64,000 nt of DNA from Haematococcus lacustris. Taxonomy: Eukaryota; Chlorophyta; Chlorophyceae; Chlamydomonadales; Haematococcaceae. Each line of letters starts with the position of its first letter. The stretch's first letter is position 1. Below the pieces are notes generated by a model. It searched no databases. It was not told the DNA's origin and worked only from the letters and a program-made list of their open reading frames with translations. Shown here one piece after another: positions 45,701 to 58,900 of the stretch. The stretch is taken from contig JASKMD010000013.1 of assembly GCA_030144725.1 (NCBI GenBank), forward strand, positions 873,359 through 937,358, given 5' to 3'. The position numbers and the translations under genes are program-made.

Positions 45701-48700
45701 GCCACTGGACGATGTTGACCAGCTAGGGCCAGGTGATGCTGTTGCTGCAGCTGCTGCTTGGTGCTCATGATCAGTAGGCTTGTCATCGGTAACAATGGCT
45801 GTTTATGCATTACTAACTGACACCATGCTGTACGCAGCAGGGTAGCCAGAATGCAGTCATTCTGTGCACATTGAACAACCCAGGCATTGTTTTAACAACA
45901 GGGTCCTGAGCTTGAGGCATACAGCCATACTGCCTGCAAGCTAGGCACTGCAACACTCGTCTTTGTTTCATACCTGGCAGGCTGGGCAGTAGGCCATATG
46001 CGGAATGGGTGAGCTGCTGCAGGGAGGTCACTGCGGCCGTCACGTTCCCTGCCTGCTCTGCTGTGAGGTTTTGCGAGTAAGTGGCCAGGGTGGTGGGCAG
46101 GAGGGCAAGCACCAGAGCCAGGCTGGCTGAGGGGTCGCTGGGGTCTCTGCAGGAGGGCAAGCAAACAGAGAAGGGCTGGGCCATCATCACTGTACCCTCA
46201 CATCTGTAAACCAGCACCACACTGCCACCACCACTGCCACCACCACCACCTCCATTGCCTCTCATCATCTCGTATTGTCATCATGAACAACTCCTTCACC
46301 CCAGTTGTCCTCCACCTTACCTGGCGGTGATCTGTGACAGGATGCCTTGGAAGGCGGTCTGCAGGGCGGGCAGGTAACCCACCCCTGCCACCAGGCCCAA
46401 TGCGCCGCTGCCAGGCACAGCCTGGGGCAGCACCAGGCCCTCCTGCCAGCTGGGCCCTGCACAACGGGATTACCAGCCAGCCAGCCAGCAACGCACACAC
46501 ACCCATACCCTCAGATACTCTGGTCCATGAAGATTTGCAATCACACCCACTGCACCACACCGTCCTGGCAGTTTCATACCATGCTATGCAACGCTGTTGA
46601 CAGCTTTGACCATGAACATAGAAACAGTGCCCATGCCTGTGAATCTTTGCATGAGGTGTCACATGCACTGTGTGGGCTACAGAGTGGCCAGGTAAGCGCC
46701 TTGCTGCATGGCACCCATGATCTCAGCACTGTATTGTCAGTGGCTGCTGTTGATGACCATTCTCATTCCACACTCTGTCATGTGTGACCCACCTTGGGAT
46801 GAGTTGGAGGGGCGCAGGGCAAAGGAGGTGGCCAGGATGACGGCACCCTGCTGTGCCAGCACTGGCACGGTCACCTGCACCACACACCACCAGCCCACCA
46901 ACAACTCCCTACCCCAGGTAGCTAGACCACCACAACATCCTGCTCACACCCCCCATCCCCATCCCCACCCTAACCATTATCGTCAGTGTCACTACCACTG
47001 TCACCACCGTCACTATCCCACATCACCACCAGCACTCAGTAGACCTGCCATGCTGCAGCAGCTGGTACCAATGAGTACGTGTTGTGATGAGGGAGCCATC
47101 GCACCTCCCTGACTCCCCGACCAATGGGGTGGGTGCTGTAGCTAGCCTGACATCATGTGTAGCCTGACAAGTGCAGCCTGACATCCTGTGTGTTACTACT
47201 GGGTTGTAGCTGCACTGCCATGCAAGCAGCACCAGAGGTCAGCAAGTGACCCACCTGCAGCGCGTCACCTGCCCCTGAATTGTCCTCAGCGTTGAAAAGC
47301 AGAGTGGCGCTGCCGAGGGAGGAGGCGGAGAAGTTGAAGCGCACCTGAAGCAGCAGCACCAGCAGCAGCAGGCAATGAAAGCAGCAGCGAGCGGCGCTGC
47401 ACCACAGTCAGACGACACCCAAGCCTTCTTGCATCACAGCTCAGCTGTGGGTACAGCAGTACAAGCAGTGACAAGACCAGAACATACGACCAGAACGGCC
47501 AGAAAGCAGCAGACGTCCACCAAACACCTCTTTCAGCACTGTCACTGCCCACTGGCCTGGTGCGGATGGTCAGCAGACGCTCCGGTGACACCTGACCACC
47601 TGGCTGCAGCGCCGCCTTCACAGTGCCACTGCTGTCACTAACTGCTGCCCTCACCTCCTGCTGGGTGGCCTCTGGTGTCAGGGTCACGTTGGCAGTGGCA
47701 GACTGGGACAGCAGCTGCAGAGGGCCCTGGGCCACGGCGTCTGATGAAGCCGCAGGTATGACCTGGACCGACACTGTGACGGGCAGTGGGCCAGGGCCAG
47801 CATAGCCTGGGGCTGTGACCAGCACCCCAGCCTGCGCACAGCCAGGACAGGAGAAGCCAGCAGGGGTGGGCACAGCCTTGGGCACAGGGCTGCAGGGGGC
47901 GGCCAGGGAGGTGCTTCAGTTGTGGCATGCTGAGGGGGTCTGGGGTGTCAGGGGCCTTGTATGTGAGAGGTCCTGGAGGTGAGGACGTCAAGGGGAACTT
48001 CTAGGGAGGTTTCCTAGGTCATCTAGGTTCTAGGCACCAGGGCGTGGGCCAGGGTAAGGGAATGTTTACACCCCCTGTACATGCAATTACTAGCATCTGG
48101 AGAGAAAAGGAAAGCACCTACAGGGGCCATTGTGAGGAAACACACGAGCAATGGGTGGGGCAGAGGCAGAGAAGAAGCGCTGTGCCAGCACCAGCCTGGT
48201 AGCTACCTGGAAGGTGTCATTGATGCGCACAGCACGAGGCAGGGACGCTGTGATGGACACGCTGCGCCGCACCACCAGCTGCCCCTCAGCAGAGCCCAGC
48301 GCCTGGCCGCCCTTGGATACTGCGTATGCCCTGCAGCCAGAGAGCAAAGCAGGTCAAGGCTGGTGAGCGGTATGGGGCCATTCTGCATCAGGGCCTATGA
48401 ATGCTGCAGCAGGGGCTGTGAGGTACAGCCAACAGCCAGCAGCCAGCAGCCCAACAGTAGCCAAGGCAAAGGGTATGACGGCGCTGCTGCTGGCAAGGTG
48501 ATGGCATTGGTTGTGATAATGGCAGTGATGGCAGTGGTGGTGATGGTGGTGGTCCGCACCGAACGACAAAGGTGCCCAGGTTGGCAGGAGCTGTAAAGGT
48601 AGCGATGCCCTGGCCGTCGGCGGCAGTGCGCAGGGTGGTGAATAGCGGGGTGGTCTGGAAGGAGGAGGACAGCCGCGGGCTGCTGGAGGCGGGTGCAGAG

Positions 48701-48764
48701 GTGGCCATGGCAGACTCCATTCCTGGCGCCCTGGCCGCTGCACTGGCCGCTGCACAAAGCAGCC

Positions 48765-48808
<44 letters not shown>

Positions 48809-51800
48809 CAGTTGTACAACAGCAGCAGCAGCCACCAGGTGCAAGAGCAGCAGGAGCAGTGACAGGAGCTATATTTCAAGCCTTTCTTGCTGCGTAGATC
48901 TTGACCATCAGCATCATTGCATGGTAAGGGTTTATCTGCTTGCCTTTTTGCTTGCTCTGCTTGACAGCGGAATTGAGCAGCCCTGCTCAGCACTGGACTG
49001 TGCAGGCACGAAGTCCTTTTGGCCATGACTACCGTGACCCTTATCTGGGCATTGGCTGCCCTATCCAACTGCCTGGCTAGTTTAGGCTCGGTGGGGCTAG
49101 CTGGTCAGTGAGCAAGCTGGTGACCTCACCTGACTTGTCAGCGACCATGGCCAGAGGCATAGCCATGCTGGGCATAATCATGGCAGGTGCCGGCACTGAC
49201 ATCCCATCACTGACAGCAAATGCAACGCTTCCACCAGCACCTCCAAAGCTTATAGAAGCCCCATTCTGCCAGTTCCTGGGCACACAAAGCCAGCAGACAG
49301 CAGGCAGGCAGTGAGCTATGATGCTGGCTCATCAGGCCAAGGAGCCACACCGGGCTGACGGCTGCTATGATGTGAAATCACCATCAGAGTGGTGCAGCAA
49401 AGTGTGGCACCCCACCTGCCTGACCAGCCTGCGACACTCACCCTCCCAGACCATAGGTAATGGCGGTGAACAACCGCTGGAAGAAAGCGGTGTCATTCAT
49501 GTCCACTGAGGCCATCCCGCTGCCACGCTGCCATGCTGCAAGATGGCAGCAGCACCAGCACCGCCAATAGAGCCACCACCACCACCATTGTCAGGAGCCA
49601 CGACCAACACCAGCTCCACCACAGCCATCCCTCCCTGGCAGCTTGGTTCCCACCACCCATTTTACAGAACGATGTTTGGGTGCAGCAAGCCCCCCTCCCC
49701 TGCCCTGAGCAGGCTGGGTGATAGGGCAGCCAGGGCATGTCCCATCACACCCATCACAGGCCACCCCTTCATGCAGGGGCAGGCAGCCAGGCTGCACCCA
49801 CAAGGCAGGCCCTTGGAGGGCGTGATGGCCAGGTCAGGGCTGATCCAGGGGTCCAGGGCAAGGCGGCGCCGCACACTCTTCAGCACCTCATCCAGGGCAG
49901 AGGGCGACACCCTGGGGCAGGGCAGGGGCAGGGGGAGAGAACAGGGCCAGGGGCAGGGTGGGCCGGGCAGGTGCTGTGAGGCAGACCAGTGCGCCAGCCA
50001 CATCAGCTTTACATAAGGCCCTGCACAAGCATGCAGCTTTCTACAACATGTGAGCTACTAGCATACATTGATATTTAGAAACGCATGCATGGGTGCTCGG
50101 GAATGGTTGCAGTCGTTTTGCAAGCATGAGCTCACATGGCATCGCCCATGTTGACTTCTGACAGGTAGGGGAGCAGCTTGACGATGAGGTCCGGCACCAG
50201 ACCAGCCAGGGGCAGGGGAAGGAGGTCCAACACGGCCTTGTCCACTGCGGGCCAACACAAGTTCCCAGAACGCAGGGCAGGGCAGGACAGGAGTGTGTAC
50301 AGCAGCACAGCCAGCCGCCCTGCATTCAGCTCTAACTGCAGACTTGAGCAACATCCTGCCACCATGGCAGCCAGCACCAGCAGCAGCAGCAGAGGGCCCC
50401 TTTATGACCAGGCCTGATACCCCTCCCTCGCCCGGGCCCTCAGCCTTCAGCACTCACCTGCTACTAGGGTGACCTCAGCATCGGCCACGCTCTGGCCCTG
50501 CCGGCTCACTGCCACGCTGATGTTGGTCTGGGCGCCAGGAGCCACGATGGTCTGCGTCTGCCCTGTGGTGCTGCTGTTGCCAGCTTGGCCAATGGTCAGC
50601 TTCACCTCCAGGTCACGGTTCTGACATGAGCAAGCCCACCAGACGCACCACCAGACTTAGCCAGGCCCAGAGTCCAGCACCCCCTCTCGGCTAGACATCT
50701 CTCCACTCTCCCACTCCCGTCTTCACCCACCCCCAGCCTCCTGGCTGGCCAGCCTGCCAAACAGCCCACCCATCAGCCACCCACCTCTTGCACTGTCAGG
50801 TCCACGGACAGCCTGAGCATGTGTGGTGCGGTGGGGTCAAACAGCCGGCTGGTGGGCAGTCGTGCGGTGACGGCGGCACTGGCATTGGCAGTCACGCGTG
50901 GCACTGCCAGCAGCAGCGACACACTGCAGCCACCCAAGCACTCAGGGCCCAGGGGCAGGGCCAGCGTGACCAGACCAGAGGACACCTGGGTGTGGGCAGC
51001 AGGGCCGAGCAAGTAGAACTGGTGCGGCATGCGCCAGGACCATGAGAGATGGCGTGCCCATATTGAAAGTGCAGGAAGCACTGCCACAATTAGGAGCCCT
51101 GACCCCGACCAGACAACAATGCCAGTGCCGCCGTCATATATTATGAAGTCCAGTGGACCAACACATCATTGGGGCAGCAGGCTCTGTTGCCTGAGCTCAA
51201 CTGCACAGCTCCCTCTGTGGCCCAGCCTCAACCCCGCCCCCTACCCTAGCCTGGGCCCTGGCTGCCCCCCTTTACCTGGCTGAGCTGCTTGGACAAGCTG
51301 GACAGGTCATTGCCCCACACCATCAGCGCTGACGCGTTGGGCCAGGGGTTCTGAAAGCTCAAGCCTGCAGGTGTCACATCACGGCAGGCCAACTGGCTGT
51401 TGGGCGCAAGGCTACTGACCAGCCCTGATCCCACTGTTGAACACATGCTGTGAGCAGTAGGCTCAGCAGACACAAAAAGCGGCTCAAGGTAATGTGCAAT
51501 GGTAAGTCTGCAATGAATGTGGGGAAGGCTACAGGCAGGGGTCAGTGATGAGCAGCAGGGCGACGCAGAAGCCACTATCCCAGCACAACATAACAAGGAA
51601 CTCCTCTCCTCACGGAGCTCTGACACACTGCACCTCATAGGGCGCTCCTTACCTGCAACAGCTCCTGGGGCATAGGATGAAGCGTTGGCTGTGAGAGTGG
51701 GTGTGTCGTGCGCCAGCAAAGGGTGGGTGGTCCAGTACTCCCAGGTATGGCCCAGCGTGACATTGGCACAGGCTGGCACACCCCCTCCCTGCTGCAGCCA

Positions 51801-54800
51801 AACGACCAGGCCCACACATCAACCAAAGCTCACACCCAGACAATCGTCCAACAGCCCAGCCCCAAGCAAGATGTCCTGTGTGGGAGCACATGAGCCACCT
51901 GGTGCTGACAGTGCTGTGCCTGTTGCACACATCGCCACCTTCACCATTGCAAACACCATGCTGCTTCCAACACATGCAGCGCACACCTCACACTGGCACA
52001 ACATGCCCAGCGGTTGCCTCTTGGGGTAGCTTAATTACTCACCGCGTGCATCAGGCTTTCCCCACACAACCCTACACATGTGTGGTTTGCCTCACCTGCT
52101 CGTCTGTTGTGCACGCCTGCAGCTCAAACTTGCCCGTGCAGGGCAGCATCAGCTGGCAGGCTTCAGCTGGGCTGCCCGAGCTGGTGTTGCATGCAGCTGA
52201 CGTGCTGCAGTTGGCTGTGCCAGCATCCTTCACTTGCAGGCTAACAAGCACGGGAACACCCTGCAGCAGCAGCAGCAGCAAGAGTTGTAGCAGCAGCAGC
52301 GAGAATGGTGATGGCATCAGAAACCGCAGGACCAACAGCAGCCGCAGGAAGGGTCCTGAATACGAGCAGCAACACCATCCCCCATCATACTGAGGCTGGC
52401 CTTGTGCGGACTGAAACCCTCCTTCTCCTCCTCCTCCTCACCTTGAGCTCGCTGCCACTTTCAGTGTCGGTCACAGTGGTCTTCACGCCCCAAGCAACAC
52501 CTGGGGTGTTGGTGTCCAGGTTGCGTGTCACTTCCAGGCGCCGCCTACTGGTCTGCAGGCTGCGGTACCGGGGAGGGAAGGAGTCAGGCCAGCAAAGTTA
52601 GAGGCGTCGGCGGCAGCAGCAATCGGCCTAGAGCTGGACCCTGTGTGGTTCCTAATGCAGGACCCCAGTGACTGCAATGCAGACGTTCAGGGTGCTGTTA
52701 AGGTGGTCACTCAACACCTCCAGTGCGGCAAGAGCTACCAAGACATGCAGTGATGGCAGCAGTGAAGCACATGCAGGCCTCTACAGCCAGCCTAGGCCGC
52801 CCTACACAGCACCAGCTGCCTTCTTATCACAAACCCACCCACCACACACACCCCACACCCCACCTGCCCACCTGACAGTGGCAGTCCTGGCAATGACCTC
52901 CCGAGTAGGGCCAACCCACTGGGCACGCACGCTCAGCTGCTCCCCAGATTTTGGCGCTGAGTCAGCTGGCACCTTGCCCAAATCAATGGTGGCGGTAGCT
53001 GAGCCAGTGCTGTCGGTGGTGGTGTTCTGTGCACAGGGGCACATTCAGCACAGAGATAATCAGCAAGGCGTAGGGCTGCTTGGCTCCGCATTGTGCTCAT
53101 GCAGGCATCACTGCTGGAACAAGCTGTTGAGCTACTCGCTGTGTGCATGTGTATGCTGTGGAGGCAAGCCACACAGCCCTCAGGGTGTGAGTGAGAGTGT
53201 GCAGCTTCACAGCTACTGTCACCACCTACTACACCTGACACTTGACTGGCGCTTGATGGGCTGACCACAGGCTGCACTGTGACCATGTCTCACCGACTAA
53301 GCCTTCCCTCCAAAGGCCTGCACCTCCCTTTGCTGTGCCTTCCCAACCTTTGATTGGCACTTACCACGATGCCCTTTGCGTTGCCAGCTGACCAGTCAAG
53401 GGTGATGGGGGCTGAGGCCACGCTGCTGCCAAGATACGACGTAGCGGTGAGAGTGACCACCACACTGGCGTTAGGCAGAGCCTGTTGGCAGGTGGCAGGG
53501 ACAAAGAGCGGTTTGACAGATGGGCAGGGGCAGGGGCAGGGGCAGGGGCAGGGGCAGGGGCAGGGGCAGGGGCAGGGGCAGGGGCAGGGGCAGGGGCAGG
53601 GGCAGGGGCAGGGGCAGGGGCAGGGGCAGGGGCAGGGGCAGGGGCAGGGGCAGGGGCAGGCCTCACCCAGGATGGTGCCTTGACCACCAGATCTGCAGTG
53701 GGAGGCCTGGGGTCAGCGATGGTGAACTCAACGCTCTTCACGGTCAGCAGGCTACTGAAGTCGAAGCTAGGTGCAGCCACTCCACCACCGCCATTTGTCG
53801 TTTGTGGGGCGATGCCCATCATCATCTGTGACTGGCCTGGCCTGGACATCATCACACTGCTGCGCAAGGCACGGGCAGCTGCCACCAGGCTGTCGCGAGC
53901 AACCAGGGGTTCAGCGTCCAAGTACTCGGTGCTGCTATCAGCTCCAGGTGTGGCGAGGGGGTCCTGGCCAGACAGCAGGGCCTGGGCGCTGCTGCTGCTT
54001 ATTAGGGATGCCAGCCTGCGGCCTTGGGCAGTTGGTGGGGCGGTGCCATTGGCATCAGGTGGCAGATCACCTGCAGCCATGCAGCCCAGGCAGTTGACAG
54101 AAGGTGGCTAGCGGTTCGCAAGAGGACCTACAGGCATGAGCAAGAGCAAAGCAGTGTTCATGACAAGCCAACAGGTAGGGCTGGAGAAGCAGACAAAACC
54201 AGTGTGGACATGCCAGGTAATGTGAGGGGACAGGAAGCAGCCGTAGACCAGGGCATGCTGAAGCAGTGAGCGTGGTGTCACGTCATAGCAAGACAATCAT
54301 AAGCCATGATAGGTAACGTGTGTGCCACTACACAACTCAGCAGCCTGAGGGGCCTGAATGTTCCCCTTCCCTTGTCTCCACTACACTCGGCACCTTCCTC
54401 ACCCTTGGCCCGGACTTAGCTTTACCTCCGTGGCAGCTAAGAGCCTGGATCTCACCTGATGGGGCCAGCAACAGGTTCATGGAGTACCGGCCCGGCTTGG
54501 CAGATGCAGGCACCGCAAAGACACCGTGCATGGAGCCATAGTCACCACTGACGGGCACCACCAGCCTGCAGCCAGGCGGGCAGACAAAGTGAGACGCAAG
54601 CAGGCGGGTAGGTCTGGCAGGCAGATAGACAGGCAGGCAGGTGAGTAGGCGCACTAGCAGGCAGGTAAGGAGGTGCACTAGCAGGCGCACTGGCAGGCGC
54701 ACAGGGCATGGGGGCAAGTGAGAGCTGCAGGTGGACATATGAACAGGTGGCTTTCCATACGACTGTGAAACAGTTGGGCTGGGCTGCACACCTTGCAGGG

Positions 54801-55860
54801 TTGCCAGGCTGGCTGTCATCCCAGGACGGCTGCACCAGCAGCAGTGCCTGGGAGATGTTAGGCAGTCCTGTCAGTTGTTGCTGCTGCTGCTGGGAGGCTG
54901 CAGCGCTGCTGTTGTCTTGGAGCTGCTGGCGTCCTGTCAGCTGGTCCCCCAGCTGCTGCAAGTAGCCAGTGACGTGCAGCTGGTCGCCAGGGCGGGCCAG
55001 GGAGCGGTCCAGCACCACAGCTGCCACATAGTCACTTCGAGCGCTGCGGCTGGTCCAATAGCCTGCACGGCACAAGGGTCAGAGGGTCAGGGGGTCAAGG
55101 GGTCAGAGGGGTCAGAGGGTCAGGGTCAGGGGGTAGGGGTCAGAGGTCCAGTTGTGAGAGTGCATCTATGGCCCAGGGCTGGATAGATTGGTGAAGAAAG
55201 ACTCAAACCCTGGAAGATCCAGCGTGCATCAAGAGAGAGAAGCGTCTGCTCGAGGCCTACTGGGTGAGGCCAACTGAGGTGGGTCCTTTCCCAAGCCTGC
55301 TCCCACAGAGGGCTCCAACGCAAGTGCATCATTACATGCACACCATACATTACATAACATGCAAATGCCGTATTGAAGAACATATTTAAATCACATAGAA
55401 TAACTTAAATGCCAGCACGCTCTAAAGAACATGGGTGTGTCTTACCAGACCAGATCCTACCTGCAGCCTGCTCCCGCATAGGCGTCTGGCTGCAAAGCAC
55501 GGTCCAGTCTGGACAGCTGGTCAGCTGGTCAGCTAGCGGGTGAATGGTGGAGGTGCAGGCATTGTGCTGCTGCCAGGTTGACATACAGCACGGACAGCAC
55601 AGTCAGGTGTGGAAAGCAGGGATGAAGGCGATGGAGGGGCAGCCTGTGGAGGTGGTGTGGGCACTCACCCACAGACGGGGTGATCATGACGTCACCAGCA
55701 GGCGCCACCACCACAGCAGTCAAGCCCTGGTCCTGGTTAGGGCTAGGGGAGGGGAGGACGCTGCAGGAACCATCTGCCCCGGTTATGCAGCTGCCCACAA
55801 GGGAGATGGTCTGCAGCAGCAGCACGACCAACATGCTGTGTGGTGTTCATGGTAGTTTAT

Positions 55861-55916
<56 letters not shown>

Positions 55917-58900
55917 ATAGCAACAGCGGCAGCGGCAGCAACAGTGTTGTTTCCATACTTCAGTTGCAGCTCAGGCTAGCGTGGGCAGGGGGCGCACAGG
56001 CAGTAGTGGGTGCATCAGGCAGCGTGGGTGCAGGAGTTGGGAAGGGGCGGGCATGTGGTGCAGGGTGCAGCAGGCAGTGAGAGGAGCAGCAGGCTGAGAG
56101 AGGTGTAACAGTCAATCTGAGGAGTGCAGCAGGCATATGATGAGACAGGCATGTGAAGAGGCAGTGAGGCACAGGTGCAGCAGGCAGGTGATGAGGGTCA
56201 CCTGGGTCCAGGAGTTGACCCCTGCAAACACCCAGGCACGGGCGCCCGCCACTGGTCCTGCAGGGGTGGCTGAGCCTGGGCTGCCATTGCCCACCACCCA
56301 CACCAGCAGCCCTCGGCCTGCACAGCAGCACAGCAGGGGCTGACAGGGGCTGGCATGAGCAGTCCTGCTTGGAGCGTCCTACTGCTATTCCTGAAGGCTG
56401 ACTCTCTAGCGAGTCGTGCAGCACGGTGCACTGGATAGTCCTGCTGGTGACTGACCCCTGCAGGCTATTTCTGATGGGTGGGGCCTGTAATGCTAGCCAT
56501 GCATGCCAGGCGCATTGCTCGGGGTCAGTGTGCTAGTGTCCAGCACGAAGCACAGGTGGCAATGGCACCAGCAGAGGCAGACCAGCTGTCCTGGCCACAC
56601 AGGGTGCAGCACATGCTGCGCCACCCCTACATCAACTCTGCCCATCAGCCAGCACCGCAGGAGCCGAGAACTCCTTTGCCTAGATCCCCTACACCCACCC
56701 ACCCCACCCTGAATGCCAATCCCACCAGCAGGGGCGGTTGACCTGTCCCTGGTCACACCTTGGGACATGACCCTGGTCACACCTTGGGACATGACCCTGG
56801 TCACACCTTGGGACATGACCCAGCTGGTCTGGATGCCGGTCTTCAGCAGGACCTGGACGTCAGATGACACGGAGCGGCCGGCGTCCCAGTTCAGCTGGCG
56901 GCAGCAGGTGGCCACCACGTGCACTGCGCGCCCTGCCTGGAGGGGCAGCGCCACCTCACCCACGCTGGTGTTGAGGGAGGTGCTGTTGATAGCCCGGCCC
57001 TGAAGCAGCACCTGGTTGCCTGCAGAGCCCAGGCAGGGCACACAGGGGGGAGGGACACCTGTGTTAGCTGCTGGGCCTCAAGTTGTACTGGCAGGGTTAG
57101 ACGAGTGTCCACACAGCTCCAGTGGCGATATAAAGGCAAGTAGAGCCATGTCAGAGGTGACACGGTCAGACGGGAAGTCCACAGGGCTGTAGCTGTGATG
57201 TAGCTGTGAAGGCAACTAGAGCCATGTCAGGGGGGGCTAGAGCCAGGGCCAATAGCCAGCCTTGCAGGCTACAGCCACGGGAGAACCAACAGCCCTGCTA
57301 GCCCCTGGCAAGTTGGCATCGTGGGCCACATGCATGCCACACAGCATGCCACCATGCACCAGCATGCAACCACCACCTACTTGGTCGGCCCAGTGTTTCG
57401 CTGACCAGCCGGTCCCGGCCCCCCAGCAGGGGCAGCAGCTTGATGGCGTCCGCCTCACCTACACGCACCACACAACTCTCAGGGAGGGCACAAGGTGGTC
57501 GCCCAGCTGCTTTCTGCAGGTCATGTGTCTATGCACACCACACACACACAGAGTAAGGGCAAAGGGTGGGGCCAGCATCAGTAGGCCCTCCGACTGCCTC
57601 TCCTGGTTCTGTGACATTGCAATGGTGGACAGAGGTGGGCAGGAAACGCAGGTGCTTGGGAGGAGATGCTCAGAAACCGCCCAGAAAGATCCCTCAATCC
57701 TCATGAATTGAGGCGGATCGTACATCAGAAACCAACTGGGAGCACTGCCGGAGCAAGCAGTCGCAGTGAAGGGTTGTGGCAACTGGCAATGGCAGGCGAG
57801 TAAGGAGTGTTGGGCAGGGGTGCAGCCAGGGGCAGCCAGGGACAAGCAAAGGTGGCACGCACACCAGGTGCACAGGCAGTCAGCCCTGGGTGGTGGCCAT
57901 GAAGCAGCACCCAGGGGCCTGCAGGAGTAGGTTGGCTCACAGCTCACTTGCAATGTCCAGGGACCAGGACTCCGCCCTGTAGGATTCGCCCTGGACCAGG
58001 TACGGCCAGGAGCTGGGGAAGGAGGCTGGCTCGAACACCAGCACCTTGGACCTGCACACACCACCACCAGCCCACCCGGCTCAAAATACATGCCTCCAGA
58101 GCTAGGCACTCCCCTTGCTCGTGTGAGTCACTCCGTTGCTCGTCTGTGGCATTGAACTGTGTAAAAGGCTGGTGTGTGCTGCCGTCTCAGCAGCGCACTG
58201 CAGCACGTAGCCCAGGTGAGAGACCCAGCCGGCAAGTCATCAGCCAAGCCATCCATCAGCCCCAGGGTAGGCCAGCAAGCGTGCAATGGACCAAGCGAGA
58301 GTGAGCCAGCAAACAAGGTATGGGTGCAGCGGGTTGGGAGGCATGCTATGCAATGGCAGCCTTGGCAGTTAGCCAGGTGATCAACAGTGCTGAGGTGGGT
58401 GGGTGGGTGGCTGGCTGGCTGGCTGGCTGGCGGTAGGAAGGCCTTACTCAGCAGTAGGTCCCTGGGTGTAGGTGGGCAGCTCCATGGTCATGAACTCGGC
58501 TGAGCTGGCCTGCGCGCAACAGGAAGGCGAGCAAGTAGGGGTAGGGGGTAGGGTGAGGGGGTTGAGGATCACTCCTGAGTACCTCCTCTGAGGCAGGATG
58601 GGGAAGGCTGAGGGGGAGGTGGAGGGGGGAGAGGGAGTCTGAGTCTGAGTCTGAGTCTGAGGGTCAGAATGAGGGTGAGGGGGACTAAGGATCACTCCCT
58701 ACACCCACACCCACACCCACACCCACTGTACCTGCAAAGGTTGACCCAGGCCGTCCCTGACCGTCTCGTTTGCTGCCACAGCCACCCTGTACTTGCGTTT
58801 AGGCAGCAGGCCAGGCACAGTAAGCTGCAAGGTGGCCTTGTTCAGCAAGCGGCCGGACTCGATGGTAAGCTGCAGCCAGCAGTGCAAAACAACAAGCAAT

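Noticed and set aside
53361..54111. Frames of GAGAGA, GRGRGR or APAPAP repeats
   Set aside because: Translations of the intronic (GGGGCA)n run; the true exon borders are at 53667 and 53481.
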